From positions 1-34,621 of IMG/VR virus record IMGVR_UViG_3300017788_000085: a DNA stretch of 34,621 nucleotides, one strand, 5' to 3'. This DNA comes from a virus. Each line of letters starts with the position of its first letter. Position 1 is the first letter of the stretch. The notes below the pieces were generated by a model, which was not told the origin of the DNA, ran no database searches, and was given only the letters and a program-made list of their open reading frames with translations. This document shows positions 10,501-22,500 of this stretch, piece by piece. The translations under genes were made by a program, and so were the position numbers.

Positions 10501-13500
10501 GGCACACAGTTGGTGTTTAACAGAGATTATAATTTTAATACAGACGGTTACGTATTGATTAACAGTTACCAAGAAGAAGGCGACGTTATTGATATCTATG
10601 AATATGAAACTACAAATGGTAGTTTTGTCCCCGAAACTCCGACAAAATTAGGGCTGTATCCCAAGTATGAACCAGAAATCACAATAGATGATACGTATCT
10701 CACAAGCGAACCAACAGTTAACGGACCATTTAAGATCTATGGTGAATTAAACAATAATCAAAATCAAAGAGGATGGTTTTATCCTGTATATATTTCTAAA
10801 AGATCTGCAGAACTAGCAGATACTGCTAATAGTTCTGTTCTTTTACAATTTAAAGGCTTAAATCGACTAATATATGCTCCTGCAAATGTAGTATCATTGG
10901 CAGCGCAAGACAATATTCAATATGACGAATACCCGATTGGGATAGCTATGATTAGAGGACATGATGGTAGTTATATTAAGGCTTACAAAGATTTTAGAGA
11001 TAATCTACTATTAGAACTAGAAAATAGAATTTACAACAATATTAAAGCAACGTACAACACGGATATAATAGACATTCATGATTTTATCGGTGGAAAATTT
11101 AGAAATACAAACATTTCTAAAGATAATATTAACAATTCAATGCTGAAAGACTTCACTCAATGGTTAAGAATTGTTGATAATGATTACACATCTAATAATT
11201 TTTATAATAGAGAAAATCCGTTTACTTTTAATTATAGAGCACAAACTAGTGTTGTTGATGGCAAAAATCTTCCGGGTTTTTGGCGTGGCGTATATATAGA
11301 AGCCTTTGATACTGATCGTCCGCATAGTCATCCTTGGGAAATGTTAGGTTTTACTATTAAACCAATCTGGTGGGATCAAACCTATGGACCTGCACCATAT
11401 ACTTCTAATAACTTGATTTTATGGGATGACTTAGAGCAAGGTATTGTTCGAGAACCTAACAAATCTATTAAAATTTTGCCTAAGTATGTTCGACCTGGAT
11501 TAAAGAATTTTATTCCTTCAGACAATCAAGGCAGATTAAAAGACCCTATTGCTGCTAACTATGCTCAAAACTTATTTTTTAGATTTACAAATAGCACGTT
11601 TGCGTTTGGTGATCATGCTCCTGTAGAAACTGCTTGGAGACGCAGTTCAGAATATCCATTTGCTGTAATTAAATCGTGGATGCTTAATCAACCTGCAAAA
11701 ATTATAGGATTGGGATTCGATACATCGAGAATTACTAAAAATCTCGTAGGACAATATGTATACAAAACCACATTAAAACCTATCACATTACAGGACATTG
11801 TTTTTCCTACAGCACCTACTGATGAAAGTCTATTCTTAACAAGTGGTTTAGTAAATTATATTACAAATTTAATACAAAGCAATGTATCTAGAGTGTATGA
11901 TGATTACAAATCAGATGTGCAAAATATTACTAATCAGTTAGGTATTAAAATAGGCGGATTTACAGATAAAAATAAATTTAGAATAATCTTAGATAGTAAA
12001 TCTCCTATTAAATCACAAGCAGAAAGCGTGTTTGTCCCTCAAGAAAATTACAATATATTTTTAAATGTTAGTTCTCCGATTGATACACTCGTTTACAGTG
12101 GAATTGTAATTGAAAAACAAGCAGACGGATATATTATAAGGGGATATAACGATGATATTCCTTATTTTAATTATTATAGCTTTGTAGAAACTAGTAGCGA
12201 CATTGTAGTTAATATTGGCGGAATTTCTGAAGTTACAGTAGATTGGGAAGAAAACAAAACCTATGCACGAGGACAGGTAATTGCATATCAAAATAGATTT
12301 TATCGCGTAATTAGAGACTTTACAAGTTCTAGCGTTTTTACACAAAATAATGTTGCGCTGTTATCAGAACTGCCTATAGTCGGCGGAAAAACTGCTATTT
12401 TTAGAAGAAATTTTAATAAAAATATTACCAATAAATTAATATATGGCGCCAAATTAGTAGACAGTCAAGCAGTGGTTGATTTTATATTAGGATATGATGC
12501 GTACCTTAAAAATGCAGGTTTTGAATTTAATTTCTTTAATCAAGACACTGGATTTGTAGAAAATTGGGATCATTCTGCAAGAGAATTCTTATTCTGGACT
12601 ACTCAAAATTGGGCAGCAGGATCTAGTATTGTTTTAAGTTCTGCTGCTAATGAAATCTTCTTCAAACAAGATTATGCTGTAGTCGATGACATTTATGATG
12701 ATTTTTATGAATACACACTATTAAAATCAGACGGATTACCATTAGAAAGAAGATTTGGAAGTATTCTAAGAGAAAGAAACAGCTTCGGTCTTTCAACTAA
12801 AAATACAGATGATGGTATTTTTAATATAAAATTACCTCTTGTGCAAAAAGAACACGTAGTACTGTTAGATAACAGAACAATTTTTAATGACATAATATAC
12901 CAACCTAACACGGGTTATAGACAAGAAAGACTTCGTATATTAGGGTATAGATCAGACAATTGGGATGGCAGTCTCAATATACCTGGGTTTGTTTATGATG
13001 ATGCAACTGTGTTAGAATGGGAACCTTGGCAAGATTATGCTATAGGTTCTTTAGTAAAATACAAACAATTCTTTTATGTTGCGTTATATCAAGTCACTGG
13101 TTCTGATGTGTTTGTTGATAATTTTTGGTTTAGATTAAATGAAAAACCAGAATCTCAATTGATAACTAACTTTGATTATAGAATAAATCAATTTACTGAT
13201 TTTTATGATTTAGATTCTGACAATTTTGATGAAGAACAGCAAAGATTAGCACAACATTTAATAGGTTATCAAAAAAGAGAGTATCTTGCTAACATCATCA
13301 ATGATGACGTTTCTCAATATAAATTCTATCAAGGATTTATTCAAGAAAAGGGTACTAGAAATGCTCTAGAAAAACTTTTTAATAAACTAAGCGAAGCAGG
13401 ACAAGATAGTTTAAAATTTTATGAAGAGTGGGCTATTCAAACAGGAAGATATGGTGCTGCATCAGCCATTGAACAGGTAGAATTTGAATTAGACGAAACT

Positions 13501-16500
13501 AAGTTTCAGGAATCACCACAGGCATTTGAGTTAACAAACTCACTGCCTAAAGACAATTTTGATAAAATATATAGAATTTTACCATTCCAAGTATGGGATA
13601 AACCTGAAAATTATAACCATTCTCCATTTCCTACTACTAATTTAAAAGAATATGTGTTGTCGGGAGGTTACGTACACGAAGATGATGTTGAATATAAAGC
13701 AGGATCTATTTTAGAATTAGCAACAGGTGACATAAATCAAGTATCATTTGGTGAATATATTTGGTTAACAGACAATAACAGCGAAGAATGGACTGTTTAT
13801 CAAATTACTAAAAGTATTGCTAAAGTAAATCAACTTGTAGATAATGAAGAAAAAAATTCATTGAACGAAACTTTATTAGAAATAGTAATAGATCGTTGGA
13901 CTACAAACATTATTGCTAAAGATGATATTGTAGGTATAAAAGGTGCTTCAGAGTATTTAATATTTGGTCTTTATAAAGTAGACAGTGTAAAATCTAATAG
14001 ATTCAACATCGTTGTTCCAGAAGATAACGAAATATCAGAATTTGCAGATCAAGAATATGATTTGATTAAACTTAGACCTGTTAGAGTAGACAATTTAACA
14101 GCAGCAAATCAACTTGTACAACAAGCTCTATATCCTGCACAAAAAATTTGGATAGACAATTATAATAACGGCGATTGGTCTGTATTAGAAAACAAACCAG
14201 TTTATGAAAATTTACAAACTATAGTAAATCCACAACTTTGGGATAGTACTGAACAAGAATTCAGCAGATCTATGAGTGTCACGGATGATAATAGAAATCT
14301 ATTTATTTCTGCTGCAAATTATCAAAATGGTGCTGTATATTATTATCGTAGAACTTTGGAAACCAATAACTTAATACTAGAACAAGAAATATCTCCACCT
14401 AGTAGTTTGTATAATGTTGTAGATTCGAATTTTGGCGAAAGCGTTTCTATAAGTGAAGATGGTAAATTTTTAGCAGTGGGAATTCCTAATGCAAGTGCAG
14501 TGTTAACTAGATACAGAGGTTTATTTGACCCCACTCAAACTTATAACAAAAATGACATTGTAAAATATAGAGAAACACTATGGCGAGCTAATAGAACTAT
14601 ATTACCTGAACTTGCAGCAATTACCTATTCAACATTTGAAACATATGTAAACATTGTTCAAACTGAAACAGCAGATAGTACAGAAATAAATCTATTATTT
14701 ACAGGTAATCCTGGGTTAGAAAACAGTGTAACTGATCACTTTTTAGTTAGACCGCCTGCTGATATGTTTAATGCAAGTCAGGCAGGAGACAAAATAAAAT
14801 TATTTTGGAATAAAGTTAGTTATGCTTATCCTACATTAGATGAATACGAACCATGGAATGGCGTTATTACCGAATTGTATAATAATTCTACTAGTTTAGA
14901 TTTGATTTCACAAACACACACTATTGTATCAAAAATAGAAAGAATTTTTGTAATTCCTGTCTTTATTACATTGCCTTTAGTATCGGACAGAGTGTCAACC
15001 GACACTGGATCGGGTATAATTAGTTACATTGACATAAAAGAAGATAGTGCAGTTATTTACTTAACAGATGTCAATGGTACGTTTGACCTAACCGGTGAAT
15101 TGTTTGTAAATGATACACAATTTATAGGTTTTTATACTGAAGAATTAACTTACAATCCTGCAGAAACATTGGGAGGTTTATGGTTAATCAATACAGTTTC
15201 TTACAATAATAGAAGTACATGGGCAGAAACAGGCAGAGGACTGGTATATGTAGACTTTATAAGAAATACTGAAACTAGATTAGAAAACAACTATTTTAAT
15301 ATTCAATCTACTATAAGTGCTGTAGGCCCGTTTATTTCAAATAACAACAGAAGTAGTTTTATAGAGCAATTAAGTTCTGAATACAACGGCAATTTTCTAG
15401 AACCAAGAAGAACAGACCTATTTGTAATTAGAGGAAGTAGAAGTTTTACAAATATCTTGTCACTGGGCAACGAATACGAATTTAGACTTTATGATGGAGA
15501 TAATAGAGTAGTAGATGTAGCATCTGCTGGTCTTTCGTATGATGTATTAAACAAATTACTCCAAGTAGAGGATTTATGGGATGGATATATTGATTTTGAA
15601 TATACTAATTTTGACTTTACAGGTAATCCGTTTGAACCTATTGCAAGATATTTTTGGAATGGAACTGAATATATAGATAGGGGTGCAGGAACAGGGGATA
15701 TATTAGAAGACGTTCAAACACCTATAGGTACATTTACGTCTACATCTACTAGTAGAGCACGAATCATGTTCTATAAAAGAGATTTCCTAAATGTTAGAGT
15801 ATATGTAAAAATAATTTCAGGTAATTGGCAATTACTGAATAACATACAAACAGTGCAACTAAGAAGACTTGCAAATGTAGATCCTGTATTTGGAAGAGGC
15901 CCGGGCGATGTTAACAGAATTATAGGTACCGTAAACGATTTTAATAATGATGTTGCAGTTGGAAATAATATTATAGGACAGTTGATATTAATTAAAAATA
16001 CTGTAGCAGTTGGATCAAACCCTCTTCTTCCTAATACGTTTGACATTGTTTCTAATCCATCTATAATAGACGAAGAGTATTGGTTTTTCCAAGAATTGTT
16101 AAATCAGACTGGTATAGGTAGAGATGAAAACCCGCCGAACAGTTTAAACAAAGATTATGTTCAAGTTTATAATATAAGTGCTAATGACTTTGGAACAGCA
16201 GGTCCAAATAACGCAGGTGCTGTTGCGTTGTACAGAAATACGCAAGCAGGATATCGATTGATAGATCTAATTGTATCAGAATATTCAATAGAAAATAAAC
16301 AGTTTGGTAAAAAAGTTAAACTGACTAAGAAAAATAACCTATATACATTGTTTGTTTCTAGTGTAGGAAATGCAACTAGAGAACATCCTGGTTCTATTGA
16401 AATATTTAAACATGGAACTTTTGACAGTGAAATTTTTGCAGGCGTCTGGAGTAGATTACAAACTTATAGCAGAAATGAAGTTGTTGAATATCAAGGAAAT

Positions 16501-19500
16501 TATTACAAGGCACGAAAAGATGTAATCATTCAAACCGAATTTTCTATTAATGACACTGTTCTATGGAATAAGATTAGTTGGCGTAGAGGACAAGATGAAA
16601 ATTACAGAGGTGAATGGAACAACCAGTACCCTTATGCAATAAACTCTATTGTAGTGTTTGGAAATCTTTATAAAGCAAAAACAAATATCGCTGCGGGAGC
16701 TCCGTTTAGTTTAAACAATTGGAGTTTATTAGATTCTAATATAGATTATTTGGGATATTTGCCGAATCTAACCGGTAATGCTTTTTATAATGAAAATGTT
16801 TTTGATCCTGCAACAAATATTGAAAGATTTGCTAAGAATTTTGATGTTTCAAAAGATGGAACTATATTAACTGTAACTAGCCAACAAGTAAACAATGACA
16901 GTACAAGTATAATCAAAGTACTAATATACAGATTGTTGGGTGACAAATATGTATTAAGTCAAACTATCCCTGCTTCAAATAATGTCGATGGTTTTGCAGA
17001 AGCAGTAAGCATGATTCCCGATGGATCTAAAATTGCAATAAGTGAACCATTTAACGATGAAAATAAATTAGATCAAGGAATTGTTTATATATATTCTCAA
17101 GTTAACGGATCATTTGTTTTAACACAAACATTATTTTCTCCTAATAATGAAGAAGTTGAAAAATTTGGTTATCAACTATATTCGAGTGAAGACAACCTTG
17201 TAATAGCAAGTCTAAACGGAGACATGAAAAAAAATACAACGTTTGACGTAGAAACAGGAAGTCCTACAACATTTGACAAAGGATTTACAGAATTTTCTAA
17301 CAAGCTTATAGATACTGGCAGTGTGTATGTATTTGAGTTTATTCAAAATTCATTAGTGTTTAGTGAATCATTTAGATATGATCTAGCTACTACACTGTTT
17401 GGTGAATGTATTTTAGCAAAAACTAATCATGTCTATGTAGGTATGCCTAGAATGGGCAATGATTTGTATAGAGGCACTGTGCTAGATTATAGAAAGGCTA
17501 AAAACAAATATGCTTGGAATGTAATACGTGAATTAATACGTCCAGTCGATGTTGAAAAAATAAGAGGGGCGTTTCTTTACGATAAGAGAAAAAATGAAAT
17601 TATTACTTATTTAGATTATATAGATCCTATACAAGGTAAAATTGCAGGACCTGCTGAACAAGAGTTAACTTTTAAAACTCCTTATGATCCAGCTACTTAT
17701 AATTCTGGAACAAATACCACAAGTGCTAATTTAGATTATTTTTGGGCAGACGAACATGTAGGAAAACTGTGGTGGAATTTGCGAGAAGCTAGATTTACCT
17801 ATCCATATCAAAGTGACATTCAATATCAAAAAGCAAATTGGAATGAACTACAGCCCGGTGCTTCTATACAAATATACGAATGGGTAGAAAGCGATTACTT
17901 GCCCAGTCAATGGGATGAAATAGCAGATACAGATCAAGGTATTCTGCAAGGTATTAGTGGAACATCTCTTTATGGTGATGAAAAATATACAGAAAGATAC
18001 GTATACGATAGTATTGCACAATCCTTTACCCCAAAGTATTATTTTTGGGTTCAATTTAAAAACACTATTCCTACAGGAAAAAATAGATCAATTAGTGCTA
18101 TAGATGTTGCAAGATTAATTGCCAATCCGAGAGAACAGGGTTACAGATTTATAAGTTTACTTGCAAATAATAGATTTGTGTTAAACAACGTAGAAAGTTT
18201 AATTTATAACAAAGATGTTGTTTTAAACATCAAATGGTTGACGATTGACAAACCAAATCAAGCACTGCATTCTGTGTATCAAATATTAACAGATGGAGTT
18301 GCTACTAGCAACGCAAACACAGACGTTGAACGTAAATGGTTTGATAGTTTAATAGGATATGATGAACAAAACAGAAAAGTACCAAATCCTGAATTGTCAG
18401 TAAAACAAAGATATGGTATTCAAAATAGACCTAGACAAAGTATTTTTATTAATAGAGTTGAAGCATTAAAACAAGTTATAGAACGTGTTAATATTGTGTT
18501 GAAAAAAACAATAGTAATTGATGAATTTGATATAACTCCATTATTTAGAAAAGAACCTGTCCCTTCAATTTTTAATGGAGCATACGATATTGCTATAGAT
18601 ACAATAGACGAATTACGTTTTGTAAGTACAAATAAAATTGTTGCTGCGCAATTAGAGCCAGTTGTTCAAAATGGAAAGTTGATTAAAGTGCGAATTGTCA
18701 ATCCTGGCCGAGGATACAAAGTTGCACCTAGTTATGAAATATTTGGAGCGGGAACAGATGCTGAGATAGAAATTACTATTAATAACTTAGGACAAATCAA
18801 TAATGTAACTGTTTTAAACGAAGGTAAAGATTACGTTGATACTACTAGAATCATAGTGAGAAAGTTTACTGTGTTAATTAATGCAGATTCTACAGTATTT
18901 GACAAATGGGCATTATATTCTTATGATAATCAACAAGCAATTTGGTTTAGAAAAAGTGTACAAGATTTTGATGTAACTTTATTCTGGAGTTATGCAGATT
19001 GGTATGAATCAGGATATAACGAAAATACTGCATGGGATTATATAATCGACGAAGCATATCAATTAACAAGTTTAACTGATAGTATAGGCGATATTGTTAA
19101 AATTAATAATGTTGGCACCGGCGGATGGTTACTATTACAAAAAGAAGCAAACGAGAACACCGAAGACTATTCCGTTAATTATAAAACTATCGGTAGACAA
19201 AACGGTACAATTCAATTCTTAGACACACTGTACGATTATTCTAAAAATAACGTAGGGTTTGATAATATTAGTTTTGATAGATATTTTTATGATAACGATC
19301 CTAGAATAGAATTAAGAATAATTTTAGAAACAATTAGAGACAACTTGTTTGTTAAAGATCTCAAAGTAGAGTATAATCAATTGTTTATTTCCAGTTTACG
19401 ATATGTATTATCTGAACAAAATAATGTAGATTGGTTCTTTAAAACTAGTTTTGTATCTGTAAATCATAATCTAGGAGAACTAAAACAGGATATTACGTTT

Positions 19501-22500
19501 AATAGTGATACACTGCCCAGTTATCAAAAATATGTAGAAGAAGTTAAACCGTTTAAAACTGTAATTAGAGAATTTGTTAGCAGTTATCAATCAATTGATA
19601 ATACAAACAGTGCAACAACTGATTTCGATTTACCACCTTATTATAATACACTGTTACAACGTATAACTCCGTCTGAAGCAAAAATTCTAGATAATACGTT
19701 AATACAACTGGATGACAACACAGAAGATTATCCAAGAAAGTTTTGGTTAGATAACGTAGGATATAGCGTCAAAGAAATACAAGTTAGAAATGGTGGAAGC
19801 GGTTATATATTTCCACCTGTAATTAGATTGGTCGGTGGCGGGGGAAGTGGTGCTACTGCAAGAGCCTATTTAGGATATAGTTCTATAACAAGTATAGTTG
19901 TGACCAATCCAGGAAAAGGTTATACTACTGCACCCCAAGTTATAATAGATGGCTCAGTTGACGTCGGAGGTCAATCTGCTAGAGCATCAGCAATTCTAGG
20001 AAACGGACTTGTAAGAACTCCTAGTATCAAAATTAAATTTGATAGACTTGCAGGTTCATACTTTGTTTCTACACTAGTTGAAGAAGAAGAATTTATAGGT
20101 ACAAATGTTAATTTTAAATTTAATTTAAAATATCCTATAAACACTAATACAAATACATATGCTGTTTATGTCAACGATGAAGAACAACTAAGAAGTGCAT
20201 ACACTGTTGTTAATCTGTCCAACACTGTTGCGGGATATACAAGAGTTCAAGGACAGCTAGAATTTAAAACTCCGCCTTCGTTAGGCAGTAACATAAAAAT
20301 AGAATATAAAAAATCTCTATCAATGCTAAATGCAGAAGATAGAATTCAATTCGGATACGAGTCATTAACAGGCATGCTAGGTAAAGATCTAGCACAATTA
20401 ATGGACGGTGTTGATTATGGCGGAGTAGAAGTTAAAAGTTATGACTTTGGCGGTCCGTCTGGTTGGGATACTAAAGGTTGGTACACAGACACGTGGGATG
20501 AATTTGATAATACATTTGAGGACGAAATCTTTAGATTTGATGAATCTACAACTAATATAGAATTAAGTCAGCCTTTAGAAATAGACACAGTTTACAATGT
20601 CTATCTAAACGGGACAAGAATTGATGATCCTAATTTTGGAATAGGCGTTGTTAATAACACAAATGCTATTATGCCAAGTCTAGTCGGCGACGGATCGACA
20701 CAAACTATCGACATTGCAAATTATGGTATTCAAGCTGGTAATAATGATGTATTAATTATTAGAAAAATAACTAGCGACGGTGCATTTAAACCAGATCCAA
20801 ACAGTTATGACACTGCACTAAGCGGCGGTGATCTACAATATGGTAATGCTACTGGAACTAGAGCAGAAGACATTATTGTTGACGGCGACGGCTTTGTTAC
20901 ACCTACAACTAGTAAAGGTCCCGAAGAACTAGTTCCAGGACAGATTTTAGATACTCTAGATATTAAAGTCTATACTAGAGACACAGACGGCCAGGGATTA
21001 ATTTATAGTCAAAATTATATAATGAACAGTGCAATTGATACCTATAGTTTAGGTTCTATTCCGGGAAGTAAACCTGCGGTATTGATAAAAATGAACAATC
21101 AAATATTGAATGACACCGAATATACAATAGATTGGATAAACAACACAGCAACAATACTCAATCCTATTAACGGTGTAGAGTTAAGTATTATTTCAGTACA
21201 ATCAGCAGCACAAAACATTGTAAATTATGGATATTTTAGTTCTGATGAATCATCGACCGATTATGTAATACCTGTAAAATATAATTCAAATTATAGCATA
21301 CATGTAACAGTAGATGGAAATAAACAAACTGTTTTATTGTTACAGTCTGAAATCGACAATAATATAGTAATTAGATTTTCATCGCCGTTATTGCAAAATC
21401 AAACAGTTAGTTATATTGTGTTTACGAATAATAATTTAATAAATTATAGTCAAATTACTAAAGATATATTTATAGGTGACGGATCTACTAACGTGTTTAA
21501 TTTAACTTCACAACCGTTGTATGCACAACCTACTGCTTATAATGTTCTAGTTAAAGTGGATAATAATATATTAAATCCTGGATATTCAATAGAGTATACT
21601 ATACCACAAACAGGAGATAGAGAATATGCAATCGAAGCATTTCAATTTCCAGTAGGAACTCTAAGTGTATTAGATGTTGTAGTGTTTATAAACGGAGAAG
21701 AAATCACAACTCCTGACAAGTGGAGAATTAATATTGCAAATTCTAGTATAACTCTTACTGAATCTATCGGTATACCTGGAGATATTGTTACAATTTATGT
21801 TCTTACAAACAGTGATTATAATATAATAGGTTCGCAATTGATTTTAAATTCTACACCAAGTGTAGGACAATCTATAGAAATATTTAAATTTACTAATCAT
21901 GATTTATTAGGCTTAAAAAGAATAAGCTATGACGTTGTAGCAAGAACTACTCTTTATGTAGAAGATATCGAATATAAAAAATATAACAGGCTAACAATCG
22001 GTGAAGTAACTTTAAGAAAACTAGCAATTGATGCAGAATACGTTTGGGTTGCAGTCAACGGCGAATTGCTTTCACCTAGTGTTGACTATTCAGTTACACC
22101 TGACGGTACAAAGTTACGATTGTTAAGACAACCCAATCCGGGTGATATTTTAGATGTAATTCAATTCACTTCTCCCGTAAGAATTGAAAAATTTGCATTT
22201 AGACAATTCAAAGATATTATGAATAGAACCCATTATAAACGTTTAGATGCACCGGCTACGGAGTTAAGTCAAGATCTAAATTATTATGATTTAAGAATAG
22301 AAGTATCTGACGGTTCTCAATTGCCCGAACCTAATAAAGGTGCCAATCTACCTGGTGTTATTTTTATAAACAATGAAAGAATTGAATATTTTGTAAAAGA
22401 AAATAATACACTAAGACAGTTAAGAAGAGGAACACTAGGTACAGGCGTAGCGACCAAACATGTTGCAGGATCTGATGTATATGATCAAAGTTCTTTAAAA

